From Cephaloticoccus sp. (GTDB lineage Bacteria; Verrucomicrobiota; Verrucomicrobiia; Opitutales; Opitutaceae), in assembly GCA_030833445.1 (NCBI GenBank), contig JAURHD010000003.1, forward strand, positions 1 to 64,000: a stretch of 64,000 bases of DNA, read 5' to 3'. Position 1 is the stretch's first letter. Every line of letters starts with the position of its first letter. Below, in pieces: positions 32,092 to 41,169 of the stretch. The translations under genes were made by a program, and so were the position numbers. The notes under the pieces were generated by a model that ran no database searches, was not told the origin of the DNA, and saw nothing but the letters and a program-made list of their open reading frames with translations.

Positions 32092-33465
32092 TTAGGGGTG
32101 TGCGGTGCGACGCAGGATTTCCTGAATCGTCACGATCCCCTTCTCCATCACCGCCAGATTAAATCCTTCGTTCGGCGCATGCAGATTATCTTCGGGCAGA
32201 AAGAGACCGAGTAGAATGGCGTCGAGGTTTAACTCCTTCTTCAAGTCGGCGATCAACCCCACGCTGCCACCTTCACGTAAATAGAGCGGTGCGCGACCCC
32301 AGATTTCCGAAACCGCGTCGTGTGTTGCCCGAAAAGCACGCGCTAGGACGGCCGGTTGATCCTTAGGCGTATTGCTCCGATCCGGCGGCACAACCAGATA
32401 CGGCGTGGATTCGTGCTGCTCGGTAATCTTAACCTTCAAACCGGCAGGCACACGTGAGCGGATCGCATCAAACACCAATGGCTTGATCGACTCCGGGGTC
32501 TGATTGGCCACAAGTCGGCAGCTGATTTTGACCCGAGCCTTGCTCGGGATCACCGTCTTGGAGCCTTCGCCCTGATAGCCGCCACCGAAACCGTTGAACT
32601 CAAGGGTCGGCAAGAACCGGATGGCCTCGAACGGAGTGTAACCCGGCGGCACATGGAAGCCCTTTACCCCAAGAAATTCGGCAAATTGTGCTTCGCTTTG
32701 ATCGAGCTGCTTGAGCTGTTCACGTTCCCATGGTTCCACATCGCACACCTCGTCATAGAAGCCGGGGATGTTAACGCGGCCGTCGGGCGTATGCAGAGAC
32801 GCGCAGACTTCGGCGAGTCCCTGAATCGGGTTCATCAATACGCCGCCATACATTCCGGAATGCAGATCGACCTTGGCATTCGTCAGCTCGACTTCGAAGC
32901 AAACCACCCCACGCAAGCCCACCGTCACCACCATTTGTTCAGCACTCGGGATACCCGTGTCGGATAGGAAAACAAAATCAGCCCCGGCGAGTTTGTCACT
33001 GTGCCGGCGCAGGAATGATTTGAAATTATGACTGCCGATTTCCTCCTCACCCTCGATTACGAAGGTAATGTTGAGGGGCAGATCGGGTTCTGCTTCCAGC
33101 AAACGTCCGACCGCGGTGACATGCGCCATCAACGGCCCTTTGTTATCAGCCGTGCCGCGGCCATAGAGACGACCATCCTTTTCCGTAGCTTCAAACGGCG
33201 GCGTTTCCCACAGATCCAACGGATCCGGAGGCTGCACATCGTAATGCCCGTAGATGATCACATGTGGCCAATCGGGATTACCCTTTCGCTTGGCGACCAA
33301 CACTGGATGCAGTTCGGTCGGCACGTATTCGACGGCAAAGCCTATTTCGGTCAGCAGGCCGCCAATGAATTCTCGCGCCCCTTTCATGCCCTCGGCAAAA
33401 GCTGGGTCGGCCGAAACGCTGGGGTAGCTGATATATTCTTTTAGTTTTTCAACAGGGTCGAACAT
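32092..33465 (-). CDS. M20-family metallopeptidase (dipeptidase)
   Basis: This 457-residue zinc peptidase of the M20 family, like carnosinase-type and PepV-like dipeptidases, cleaves small peptides in the cytoplasm. Zinc ligands are His in IIYGHYDVQP and Asp in YGRGTADNKGP. Glu is in FVIEGEEEIGS with the conserved EE pair, and Asp in VFLSDTGI. The bacterial dimerisation domain follows with the GLRGVVCFEVEL and DLHSGMYGGV blocks. It starts MFDPVEKLKEYI at 33465, with an AGGG 7 bases upstream; 12 earlier codons have no homology. It sits in a minus-strand run with the M48 peptidase and purH. Confidence 0.93.
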   Translation of the reverse strand: MFDPVEKLKEYISYPSVSADPAFAEGMKGAREFIGGLLTEIGFAVEYVPTELHPVLVAKRKGNPDWPHVIIYGHYDVQPPDPLDLWETPPFEATEKDGRLYGRGTADNKGPLMAHVTAVGRLLEAEPDLPLNITFVIEGEEEIGSHNFKSFLRRHSDKLAGADFVFLSDTGIPSAEQMVVTVGLRGVVCFEVELTNAKVDLHSGMYGGVLMNPIQGLAEVCASLHTPDGRVNIPGFYDEVCDVEPWEREQLKQLDQSEAQFAEFLGVKGFHVPPGYTPFEAIRFLPTLEFNGFGGGYQGEGSKTVIPSKARVKISCRLVANQTPESIKPLVFDAIRSRVPAGLKVKITEQHESTPYLVVPPDRSNTPKDQPAVLARAFRATHDAVSEIWGRAPLYLREGGSVGLIADLKKELNLDAILLGLFLPEDNLHAPNEGFNLAVMEKGIVTIQEILRRTAHP

Positions 33466-33513
33466 GCCAGCACCCTGCCCCAAAGCCATGCGGTGCGCCA
33501 ACTGAAAACCGCT

Positions 33514-34320
33514 TTATTCGTAACGACCGCGATTGGTCAGATAGAGTTGCGTGAAACGGGGAGCCGCCGCCCGCAAATTGGTTATGCGCTGCCCATTGGA
33601 TGGATGGGTCGACAACCATGCCGGCACCTTGCTCTGGCCGGATGCGGCCGCCATTTTCTGCCACAGGGTCACGGCGGCATCGGGATTGTAGCCGGCTTGG
33701 GCGGCATATTGCAGGCCCATCAAATCGGCTTCGCTTTCGTCGCCCCGCGAATGCGGCAACACATACCCCACCGTGGAAACACCGCCATAAGCCAAGGCAA
33801 ACAGCTGGGCTTTGTCCGATCCGTATTTCTTATCCACCGCTATGGACCCGGCAACCCCCACCAAGCCAACCATCGTTGCTTCGGTCATGCGTTTACCACC
33901 ATGCCGCGCGACCACGTGGCCAATTTCATGGCCCATCACCTGCGCCAACTCGTCGTCGGAAACGCCCAGATCAATCAGACCGGTGTAGATTCCCACTTTT
34001 CCCCCCGGCAAGGCGAAGGCATTGAGTTCGGCGGAATCAAACACCACGAACTCCCATTGCGCCCCGGGTAACTGGTTGCCAACCGCAGCGGCAATGCGTT
34101 TTCCAATCCGCTGGATTCGGGCGTTAACCTCGGGATTGCGACTGATCTTTTCCTGTTGCTTCACCTCGGCAAAAGCCTGGGCGCCAAGTTGCAGTTCTTC
34201 CCCCACTGAAGTCATCACCGCATACTGGCGGCCGGTTACGGGATTGGTGTAACACCCGGCCAAGGCCAGGACCAGTCCGACCATGATCAGGAGTTTGGCG
34301 CGATATCGAATGAGGCTCAT
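33514..34320 (-). CDS. M48-family metalloprotease lipoprotein (LoiP/BepA-like)
   Basis: This 268-residue envelope protease, anchored as a lipoprotein by the lipobox LVLALAGC (Cys22), belongs to the LoiP/YggG and BepA group that handles outer-membrane quality control. The zinc site is HEIGH in GHEIGHVVARHG, with the third ligand in DESEADLMGLQYAA. LNAFALPGGKVGIYTGL is the family block ahead of it, and LSTHPSNGQRITNL the C-terminal one. ATG 34320 gives the signal peptide; the long upstream extension overlaps the purH end and is unlikely. There is no TPR domain, unlike BepA. Confidence 0.93.
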   Translation of the reverse strand: MSLIRYRAKLLIMVGLVLALAGCYTNPVTGRQYAVMTSVGEELQLGAQAFAEVKQQEKISRNPEVNARIQRIGKRIAAAVGNQLPGAQWEFVVFDSAELNAFALPGGKVGIYTGLIDLGVSDDELAQVMGHEIGHVVARHGGKRMTEATMVGLVGVAGSIAVDKKYGSDKAQLFALAYGGVSTVGYVLPHSRGDESEADLMGLQYAAQAGYNPDAAVTLWQKMAAASGQSKVPAWLSTHPSNGQRITNLRAAAPRFTQLYLTNRGRYE

Positions 34321-34348
34321 GGAGGTAGTTGGACCGGGGTTTGGGTGA

Positions 34349-35896
34349 TTAGTGCTTAAAATGACGAATTCCAGTGAAGACCATGGCCATCCCACGTTCG
34401 TCGGCAGCGGCAATCACCTCGGCATCCCGGACCGACCCACCCGGCTGAATTGCACAGGTCGCTCCGGCTTCTGCAGCGGCGATCAGGCCATCGGCAAATG
34501 GAAAGAGCGCCTCACTCGCAACCACGGAGCCCTTGAGATCAAGTTTAGCTTCTCCGGCCTTCCAGACAGCGATACGCGAACTGTCCACCCGGGCCATTTG
34601 CCCGGCACCCACCCCGAGGGTTTGCTCACCGCGGCAATAAACAATCGCGTTGGATTTGACGTGTTTGCAGATTTTCCAACCGAAAATCATGGATGCCCAT
34701 TCCTCAGCCGTGGGCTGGCGCTTGGTCACCACCTTGAATTGCGCGGGATTACCGAGCGTCTTGTCGCGATCCTGCAGGAGGACGCCGCCAATCACACTGC
34801 GGATTTCCTGCAGGGATTCGGCGCCAATGCCCGCCTTGGCCACCATCAAGCGCAGGTTCTTCTTTTTCTTAAAGATTTCCAATGCTTCGTCGCTGAAACG
34901 CGGCGCAATGATAACCTCGGTGAAAATCTCTGAAATGGTTTTCGCCAATTCGCCGCCCAAGGTGTGGTTGACGATAATGATCCCCCCAAATGGGGCCTGT
35001 CGGTCCGTCGCATAGGCGAGTTCCCAAGCCGCTTCCAGAGTATCCGCACTGGCCACCCCGCAAGGATTGGTGTGCTTAAGTATGCCCACGGTCGGACGTT
35101 CAAAATCACCAATCAGATAAGTCGCCGAAGTGATATCCAAAATGTTGTTGAAGGAGAGTTCCTTGCCTTGGAGTTGCTCGAAGTGCTCGTGGAAAGTGCC
35201 GTAGAGTGCGGCCTGTTGGTGCGGATTTTCCCCGTAACGCAAGGTCTGCGCTTTTGCGTAATTCAGCGAGAGATTCGCCGGCAAACCGCTCAACGCAGCC
35301 ATGTCCGGCTCGGTGGCCTGGCCCTCGAGATATTGGGCGATGGCCGTGTCGTAACGCCCCGTGCGCTGAAACACCTTCAAGGCGAGCTTTCGGCGCAGTT
35401 CCTTCATTGCGGATTCGTCGTTCATCGCGGAAAGGACGGCATCATAGTCGCTGGGATCGCAGACCACCGTGACGCTGGCGTGATTCTTGGCCGCACTCCG
35501 CAGCATCGAGGGACCACCGATGTCGATGTTCTCGATGGCCAACTCAAATGTCACATTCGGTTTGGCCACGGTTTCCTCAAAAGGATACAGGTTCACGACC
35601 ACGAGATCGATCAGGGCAATGTCGTTTTGCTTCGCCTGGGCCAGATGCTCTGCACTGTCGCGGCGACACAACAACCCGCCGTGAATCATCGGGTGCAGGG
35701 TCTTGACGCGTCCTTCCATGATTTCCGGGAATCCGGTGTGCTCGCTTACTTCGGTCACCGGCAGTCCCTCGGCCAGGAGCATCTTCGCCGTGCCCCCGGT
35801 TGAAAGCAGCGTGTAGCCATGCTGCTTGACCAAGGCAGTGGCAAAAGCCGCCAAACCCTTTTTGTCGCTTACGGAGAGAAGAGCCAGTTTAGCCAT
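34349..35896 (-). CDS. purH: Bifunctional AICAR transformylase/IMP cyclohydrolase
   Basis: This 515-residue protein catalyses the last two steps of purine synthesis, formylating AICAR and closing the ring to IMP. The N-terminal cyclohydrolase domain (MGS-like, residues 1 to about 190) has [11 protein letters not shown] and [11 protein letters not shown]. The C-terminal transformylase has [12 protein letters not shown] and the catalytic [11 protein letters not shown] motif with its Lys-His. The ending [15 protein letters not shown] is diagnostic. The start at 35896 ([12 protein letters not shown]) is the standard one. It is 28 bases upstream of the M48 gene on the same strand. Confidence 0.97.
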   Translation of the reverse strand: MAKLALLSVSDKKGLAAFATALVKQHGYTLLSTGGTAKMLLAEGLPVTEVSEHTGFPEIMEGRVKTLHPMIHGGLLCRRDSAEHLAQAKQNDIALIDLVVVNLYPFEETVAKPNVTFELAIENIDIGGPSMLRSAAKNHASVTVVCDPSDYDAVLSAMNDESAMKELRRKLALKVFQRTGRYDTAIAQYLEGQATEPDMAALSGLPANLSLNYAKAQTLRYGENPHQQAALYGTFHEHFEQLQGKELSFNNILDITSATYLIGDFERPTVGILKHTNPCGVASADTLEAAWELAYATDRQAPFGGIIIVNHTLGGELAKTISEIFTEVIIAPRFSDEALEIFKKKKNLRLMVAKAGIGAESLQEIRSVIGGVLLQDRDKTLGNPAQFKVVTKRQPTAEEWASMIFGWKICKHVKSNAIVYCRGEQTLGVGAGQMARVDSSRIAVWKAGEAKLDLKGSVVASEALFPFADGLIAAAEAGATCAIQPGGSVRDAEVIAAADERGMAMVFTGIRHFKH

Positions 35897-35999
35897 ACCC
35901 GGATGATTTGGGCCATCGCGGCGCATCGTCGCAAGTGTGAAACCAGCCGCATGACACGTCTGACTTGCGCCGCGCCCATTCCCGGCTCTCTTTGTAGCC

Positions 36000-36383
36000 G
36001 TGTCCTCTTCCCGCGAAGTTCCCGGCCTCAGTGCCCGTCTCGATAAGCTGTGTTACCACCACGGTGGCTGCAGCCTGCCTGCGGACAAACCACACGCGTT
36101 CGTGTATTTTGTGACGGTGCACAACGGCTCCGACCACACCATCACTCTTTTGGGTCGCAAATGGGTCATCGAACAACCGGATGGGAGCCGGATGGTAATC
36201 GAAGGGGACAAAATCGTGGGCGAGACGCCCCGCCTCTCCCCCGGTGAGGAATTTTCCTACAACAGTTACCATGTTTCTGCCGACAACGCAGTGGCGCTTG
36301 GCTCATTTCACGGGGTGAATGAACTCGGACAACGAGTGCATGTGATGCTGCCGGCTTTTGCGATGCGTGTGCCGCGGGATTGA
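36000..36383 (+). CDS. apaG: ApaG-domain protein
   Basis: This 127-residue fibronectin-III-fold protein has the ApaG (DUF525) signature. [23 protein letters not shown] (about residues 52-74), [12 protein letters not shown] and a C-terminal ALGSFHG are the conserved blocks. ApaG binds pyrophosphate-containing ligands and is linked to magnesium/cobalt phenotypes, but its cellular role is poorly understood. The start is GTG at 36000; no ATG gives the conserved N terminus and no strong ribosome site was seen. It is divergent from purH and 44 bases upstream of the beta-CASP nuclease gene. Confidence 0.9.
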   Translation: MSSSREVPGLSARLDKLCYHHGGCSLPADKPHAFVYFVTVHNGSDHTITLLGRKWVIEQPDGSRMVIEGDKIVGETPRLSPGEEFSYNSYHVSADNAVALGSFHGVNELGQRVHVMLPAFAMRVPRD

Positions 36384-36427
36384 AAAATAGGTTTCCGTCG
36401 GACGGGTGTTCTGCTCCCCTGAGCTCA

Positions 36428-37786
36428 ATGAAGTTAACTGATCTGAATCCCGAAGGTGGCATCGGGGCCAATTCGACCCTGCTGCAACTCGGCGATCTGC
36501 GCATCCTGGTGGACTGCGGTCTGAATCCCAAGCTGGTCGGCCGCAAGGCCGCGCCCAATCTCAATCTGCTGCGCGACAAGCCGCTCGATCTGATCATTAT
36601 CACTCACTGTCACCTCGATCACATCGGCAGCTTGCCCATCGCGATGCGGGAACATCCTGACACGCCGGTCATCATGTCCACCTCGAGCCGGATGCTGATC
36701 GAACGCATGCTGCGCAATTCGGCCAGTGTGATGAAACGGCAAAAGGAAGATCAGAACATCCCCGACTATCCCCTCTTCACCCACGGTGAAGTGGAACGTT
36801 ACAGCGCCCGCATGACTGGTCTTGCCTTTGGGCACGCAAAAAAGTTCCGCGGCAATCGGGATGAAATCGAGGTCATTCTGCATCCCGCCGGCCACGTGGC
36901 CGGTGCCGCTGGCGTCGAGCTAAGGCACAAACACCGTCAGATTTTCATCACTGGCGATGTGCAATTTGAAAGCCAGCGCACCCTGCCCGGCGCGAAGTTC
37001 CCTTCCGGTCACTTTGATACCCTGATTATGGAGACCACCCGGGGTGATACCGAAAGCCTGAACAGTCGGACTCGAAGCGATGAACTCAACCGGCTCGTCG
37101 ACGCGATCAACGACACGATCAAGCGGGGCGGCTCCTTTCTGATTCCGATTTTCGCCCTCGGGCGCATGCAGGAAATCCTGACGGTGATTCACGATGCGCG
37201 TAAATTCGGCAAACTCGTGAATTGCCCAATCTTCGCTTCCGGGCTCGGCATGGATCTGGCCGACTATTTCGACGAAATTTCCCGCAAGACGAAGCATATC
37301 CAATTCAACCGCGGTATCATCAAGGAACTTCACGCCAATCCTCTGCCGCGCAAGATTCCGGCTGGCGTCGATCCACAACAGAACGCCCTCTACATCGTCA
37401 GTTCCGGCATGATGGTCGAGAACACCCCAAGCTATACCCTCGCTTCGGGCTTGGTCGGGCACACCCGCAATACGGTCGGGTTTGTCGGCTATTGCGATCC
37501 GGATACCCCCGGCGGAAAACTACTGGCCGCCAACACAGGCGATACCTTCCTTTTTGAAAAGGCCAACGTGAAGGTTAAGCTCAAGGCGCGGATCGATCGA
37601 TTTGAACTGAGCGGCCACGCCGACCGGGAAGACCTGTTGGAATTCGCCTTGCAGGCCACTCCACGCAGCATCGTGTTGACCCATGGTGATCAACCGGCGC
37701 GGGATTGGTTCACGGCTCAATTCGCGGAAAAAATTCCCAAGAGCAAGGTCCTCGACCCAGTGCCAGGAACCGAGTATCAGGTCTAA
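36428..37786 (+). CDS. Beta-CASP metallo-beta-lactamase-fold RNA nuclease
   Basis: This 452-residue cytoplasmic nuclease has the CPSF-73-like domain order. A metallo-beta-lactamase core contains HCHLDHIG and other metal ligands (LHPAGHVAGAAG, FITGDVQ). The beta-CASP insert (FALGRMQEIL, IVSSGMMVENTPSY) and the RMMBL tail (LSGHADREDLLEF, VLTHGDQPAR) follow. All metal-binding motifs are intact. Such proteins process or degrade RNA from 3' or internal sites. The start ATG at 36428 follows apaG closely. A second, shorter MBL-fold nuclease is encoded at 52206. Confidence 0.9.
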   Translation: MKLTDLNPEGGIGANSTLLQLGDLRILVDCGLNPKLVGRKAAPNLNLLRDKPLDLIIITHCHLDHIGSLPIAMREHPDTPVIMSTSSRMLIERMLRNSASVMKRQKEDQNIPDYPLFTHGEVERYSARMTGLAFGHAKKFRGNRDEIEVILHPAGHVAGAAGVELRHKHRQIFITGDVQFESQRTLPGAKFPSGHFDTLIMETTRGDTESLNSRTRSDELNRLVDAINDTIKRGGSFLIPIFALGRMQEILTVIHDARKFGKLVNCPIFASGLGMDLADYFDEISRKTKHIQFNRGIIKELHANPLPRKIPAGVDPQQNALYIVSSGMMVENTPSYTLASGLVGHTRNTVGFVGYCDPDTPGGKLLAANTGDTFLFEKANVKVKLKARIDRFELSGHADREDLLEFALQATPRSIVLTHGDQPARDWFTAQFAEKIPKSKVLDPVPGTEYQV

Positions 37787-38587
37787 TCAAACGCCGAGCA
37801 AGCGGCGCATTTCTGTCACTCCGGCCTGATCACCCGCCACGTAAAAAATTCGGCCCATCTGCAGGTCGAATTCGCGCAGGGGAAATGGTGACTTGCTGAC
37901 ATATTCCACCACCCCGCCGCCGGCCAATACGAGCGGCACCGCCGCAGCGATATCCCAAACCTTGACGTTGTGGTCCACCACGCCGTCAAAAAGTCCATTG
38001 GCCACGTAGGCCAAGTGGACGGTGCTCGTGCCCAAGCCACGGATTTTGAAATGATCCACCAAGATGGCGGCATGCGGAGCATATAGCTTGTCGTAGGGAC
38101 TGTGAAATCCCAACACGCTCTGTCGGTTCAATGATAGGCCTTTGATCTGCGCCTCGCGGTCCCCATCTTTGACCCCAAATCCGGGCCCGCCCTGAATCAG
38201 GGTGCGACGGGCCAGATCGTAGACAAAGCCGTAGATCGGTTGACCTTCTTTCAATAGGGCCAAGCCGATCGCACAATGGGGTATGCCCATGGCAAAATTG
38301 TTGGTGCCGTCGATCGGATCGAGCACCCAACAATAGCGGGCCGTTACCGGGATGGGCGTATCCGCCTCGGTCAGCTCCTCACTAAAAAACTGATCCTCGG
38401 GAAATTGTGCTGAGAGTTCACGAAAGATGCCTTCGGAAATGGCAATATCAACCGGCGTGACCCGAGTGCCGTCAGCTTTCCAATTACTCGTGGCCCGGCC
38501 AAATTCCCGGTGCAACAAATCCGTCTGCGCCATTACTGACACGCGGCCAGCCGCAATCCGGGACAAGAGTTTGGAATCATCAGCCAT
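37787..38587 (-). CDS. Inositol monophosphatase family phosphatase
   Basis: This 266-residue Mg-dependent phosphatase has the family motif order: EELTEAD (metal Glu), WVLDPIDGTNNFAMGIP (metal Asp residues, DPIDGT) and VWDIAAAVPLVLAGGG (third metal Asp). Candidate substrates are inositol phosphate, histidinol phosphate, or 3'-phosphoadenosine phosphate; the sequence alone does not decide. The start ATG at 38587 is taken over a 12-codon extension. It is the last gene of a minus-strand group starting at the DUF4252 gene near 41057 and including dinB (50-base gap). Confidence 0.9.
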   Translation of the reverse strand: MADDSKLLSRIAAGRVSVMAQTDLLHREFGRATSNWKADGTRVTPVDIAISEGIFRELSAQFPEDQFFSEELTEADTPIPVTARYCWVLDPIDGTNNFAMGIPHCAIGLALLKEGQPIYGFVYDLARRTLIQGGPGFGVKDGDREAQIKGLSLNRQSVLGFHSPYDKLYAPHAAILVDHFKIRGLGTSTVHLAYVANGLFDGVVDHNVKVWDIAAAVPLVLAGGGVVEYVSKSPFPLREFDLQMGRIFYVAGDQAGVTEMRRLLGV

Positions 38588-38637
38588 TCGATGAGTATTC
38601 GGCTCCGGATGGACTGCTGTCAAAATATCCCCGGAGA

Positions 38638-39816
38638 TTAGTCGGTGCTCAATGGGGTGCGCAGCTGATGCCCCCGCTTCAATACGCCGTCCTTGGTCTT
38701 CTGATTCAATTGATCCATCACCCGCGCGAGTTTACGGCGTTTTTCATCATCTTGACTGAACATTTCCAACTGCGCCGGACCGTCCTCGACATTTGAAAAG
38801 CGCACACTCACCAAACGCAACGGCCGACGTTTGCGCCAGGCCGCCTGTAACAGCGGTCGCACGTGGGCATAAAATGGCGCCTCAATGTCAGTCGCCTCAG
38901 TCAGGCTGTGGGCGTGCGATTCCTGGGTGAAGTCTGGATAACGCACTTTAATCGTAATGGTGCGCACGCGTTTGCGGTCCTGGCGGATTTTGCTGAGCAG
39001 ATCATCCACCATGCGCTTTAACACCCGTTCGATTTCCACGGCATCCAGGATGTCCTGCCCGAAGGTCTCCTGTTGCGAATAGCTTTTGGCATCCTCGTGA
39101 TCGATATGCACCTCGCCATCATCTTGGCCGCGGGCGGTCGCCAGCATATCGCGCCAGCCCCGACCAAAAATCGTCTCCAGTTCATTTTCATTCCGCGTCA
39201 GAATATCCCCGATCATGCGCACTCCCCTCGCCTGTAAGGCCGTCGCTGTTTTTTCACCAATCCCGGGCAGTTTACCAATAGGCAGCGGGGCCAAAAAGGC
39301 CTGCTCCTCTCCGGGCGGCACGGTCACAAACCCACGTGGCTTGCGCAATTTCGAAGCGATCTGTGAAACCAGTTTGTTTGTGGCGATACCGATGGAGATT
39401 GGAATCTGGAGTTCTGACCAGATACGGGTTTGCAATCCACGCATCTTGTCTTCGATTTCCGCAATACTCCGGCACCCACAGGGGCCAAGATCGAGGTAGC
39501 CTTCATCCACGGAATTGCGCTGCACCAAGGGCGTGATGGTTTCGCACAAATCGAACATCGCACGCGAGGTCTTCCCATAAAGACCCGACGTGTGGGGCAA
39601 CATGATCAGATCCGGACATACCTTCAACGCCCGCTGGGTTGGCATTGGAGTATAAACTCCGCAGGCACGGGCCTCATAGCTTGCGGATGAAATGATACCG
39701 CGTTCGCGACCACCTACCGCACATTTCGTCCCGCGTAGTTCCGGCCGCAATGCCAACTCGCACGATACGAAGAACGCATCGGCATCGAGGTGGACGATAG
39801 TAGGAATCCGGCTCAC
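38638..39816 (-). CDS. dinB: Y-family DNA polymerase IV
   Basis: This 392-residue translesion polymerase has catalytic acidic residues in VHLDADAFFVSCE (residues 8-20) and SVDEGYLDL, plus the YEARACGV steric region and RKPRGFVTVPPGEE. The helix-hairpin-helix (GIGEKTATALQARGV) and a little-finger domain complete it. FVSCE replaces the usual FASVE. The final RPLRLVSVRFSN block is standard. No clear SOS box was seen before it: the gene is fourth from uvrA on the same strand, 10 bases after a DUF4252-like gene, so it is probably read from the upstream promoter region near 41080. Confidence 0.93.
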   Translation of the reverse strand: MSRIPTIVHLDADAFFVSCELALRPELRGTKCAVGGRERGIISSASYEARACGVYTPMPTQRALKVCPDLIMLPHTSGLYGKTSRAMFDLCETITPLVQRNSVDEGYLDLGPCGCRSIAEIEDKMRGLQTRIWSELQIPISIGIATNKLVSQIASKLRKPRGFVTVPPGEEQAFLAPLPIGKLPGIGEKTATALQARGVRMIGDILTRNENELETIFGRGWRDMLATARGQDDGEVHIDHEDAKSYSQQETFGQDILDAVEIERVLKRMVDDLLSKIRQDRKRVRTITIKVRYPDFTQESHAHSLTEATDIEAPFYAHVRPLLQAAWRKRRPLRLVSVRFSNVEDGPAQLEMFSQDDEKRRKLARVMDQLNQKTKDGVLKRGHQLRTPLSTD

Positions 39817-39825
39817 GGCCCCAAG

Positions 39826-40470
39826 CTATCGCGGTCGCCCGAGCCCGCAATACGCCAATCGAATCTTTGAAATGGAAACCGGCAGCATACCCCGCCAATC
39901 ACCCTGCCCTTGGTGCAGCTTGATCAAATCAACCATAGCCGTGGGATCGAATTTCGCCGACACCACCACCAGCTGAGTCCCATCCACCACGGCCACACAA
40001 ACGCGCCCATCCGTCGCGGATTTTTGCGGGAAGAAGATCATGACAGTGGAAGAACTGTCTCTTACCCCTACAGCCCGCTCCCACCCGCGGCGGCGCATCA
40101 CCACATCGGCAGAATGCATGATATCAATTCGGGACTGAATCGTTGAATCAGTCTGTAACTGATAAACCCCGACACTCGCAGAGCGCACGGCGCGTAAGGC
40201 TTGGCGGGCCTCCAAGGTATCTTTACTGGGAAACGCCGCGAAACAGGACCGCAAAACCGCGAAGGTGGGACGACCGACACTAAATTGGACGGTCGTATCC
40301 CATTTCGCCTCGGTCGCCCGCATCACCTGGTGCCGCAGCACGCTGGCTTCGTGGTCCAAGGTCAGGTAGTTGAGCACTGCGCCGCCTACCAACACGAAAG
40401 GAGTCAAAAGAATGGCCAACACAATCCAGGGCCAACGCCGGCGACGTTTTGGGGTGATGGGAGTTTCCAT
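39826..40470 (-). CDS. Membrane-anchored DUF4252-like protein
   Basis: This 214-residue protein has an Arg-rich N terminus (TPKRRRRWPW), one membrane helix (IVLAILLTPFVLVGGAVLNYLTL) and an extracytoplasmic domain. Its core VVMRRRGWERAVGVRDSSSTVMIFFPQ followed by CVAVVDGTQLVVVSAKFDP matches by eye the layout of the next gene upstream (QGWEKIITVLE...NDVAIFMKP...VVTVIEKDGEAVVVNIVG). It therefore appears to be a divergent paralogue. The function is unknown. It lies 20 bases after its sister gene and 10 bases before dinB. Confidence 0.7.
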   Translation of the reverse strand: METPITPKRRRRWPWIVLAILLTPFVLVGGAVLNYLTLDHEASVLRHQVMRATEAKWDTTVQFSVGRPTFAVLRSCFAAFPSKDTLEARQALRAVRSASVGVYQLQTDSTIQSRIDIMHSADVVMRRRGWERAVGVRDSSSTVMIFFPQKSATDGRVCVAVVDGTQLVVVSAKFDPTAMVDLIKLHQGQGDWRGMLPVSISKIRLAYCGLGRPR

Positions 40471-40490
40471 GGAGGTTGGGCTGCTGAAGT

Positions 40491-41057
40491 TCAGGATTCA
40501 GCGGCAACTTTGAGTTTCCGCAGTGGCTTGATGTCGAATTTGTCACCCAGCTTCGCAATTTGCTCCGCCCGGATATTGCCGACGATATTCACCACGACAG
40601 CTTCACCGTCCTTTTCGATCACGGTGACAACGAGTCCCGCGATGGAATCGTCCCCATCCGGCTTCATAAAGATGGCGACGTCATTCTCAGATGCATCGGC
40701 GCCTTCAAGGACCGTGATGATTTTCTCCCAGCCCTGCTTTTCCAATTCGGCCCGGATCTTTGTGATGTGAGCCACGGTGGCGCTGCGATTCGTATCGTCC
40801 AGTCCTACCACATTTACCCGCACCAATTTCAGATTGCGGAGCAGTTCGGCTGCCTCGGGTTCTTCATAAGCCACGATGGTCGCGGCAATTTTGAGCAAGG
40901 CGGGCTTGAGATTGATTTCCACAAATTCACGACCGGCAGCCGCGGTGAATTTTCCAAGATCGACGTAACCGTCATCATGGGTGACATCGGCGAATACGGG
41001 AGTCGCAAGCGCGAGACCAGTGAAGAGTAAGCAAGAGCGGACAAGATGGTTTTTCAT
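40491..41057 (-). CDS. Secreted DUF4252-like protein
   Basis: This 188-residue protein has a signal peptide (MKNHLVRSCLLFTGLALATPVFA) and a mature domain with alternating helix and strand. The conserved-looking end is VVTVIEKDGEAVVVNIVGNIRAEQIAKLG, typical of DUF4252 proteins found next to stress regulators in many phyla. Its function is unknown. It is probably the first gene of a set with its membrane-anchored paralogue and dinB. A perfect 16-base palindrome lies 22 bases upstream of the start. Confidence 0.75.
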   Translation of the reverse strand: MKNHLVRSCLLFTGLALATPVFADVTHDDGYVDLGKFTAAAGREFVEINLKPALLKIAATIVAYEEPEAAELLRNLKLVRVNVVGLDDTNRSATVAHITKIRAELEKQGWEKIITVLEGADASENDVAIFMKPDGDDSIAGLVVTVIEKDGEAVVVNIVGNIRAEQIAKLGDKFDIKPLRKLKVAAES

Positions 41058-41078
41058 ATTTCGGGGGATTGATTTTTT

Positions 41079-41094
41079 CCGGGAAATTTCCCGG
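41079..41094. promoter_or_regulatory. Perfect 16-base palindrome upstream of the DUF4252 gene
   Basis: CCGGGAAATTTCCCGG lies between the end of uvrA and the DUF4252 start codon (at 41057), 22 bases upstream of the start. It has no following T run in the direction of uvrA transcription (six A on that strand), so it is not a rho-independent terminator. It may be a repressor or activator site controlling the DUF4252-dinB group; that is inference. Confidence 0.55.
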
Positions 41095-41169
41095 TGTTAT
41101 CCCCAGAACACACCCCCCGCGCCACAAGTTGCAGAAATATCCCAGGCTCGTTCCGTCAGCGACCCTGGA

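Noticed and set aside
41095-41110. Possible LexA box TGTTATCCCCAGAACA near uvrA/dinB
   Set aside because: Arms TGTT and AACA are short and the spacing differs by two bases from the TGTTC-N4-GAACA form I recall for this phylum. Too weak to call.
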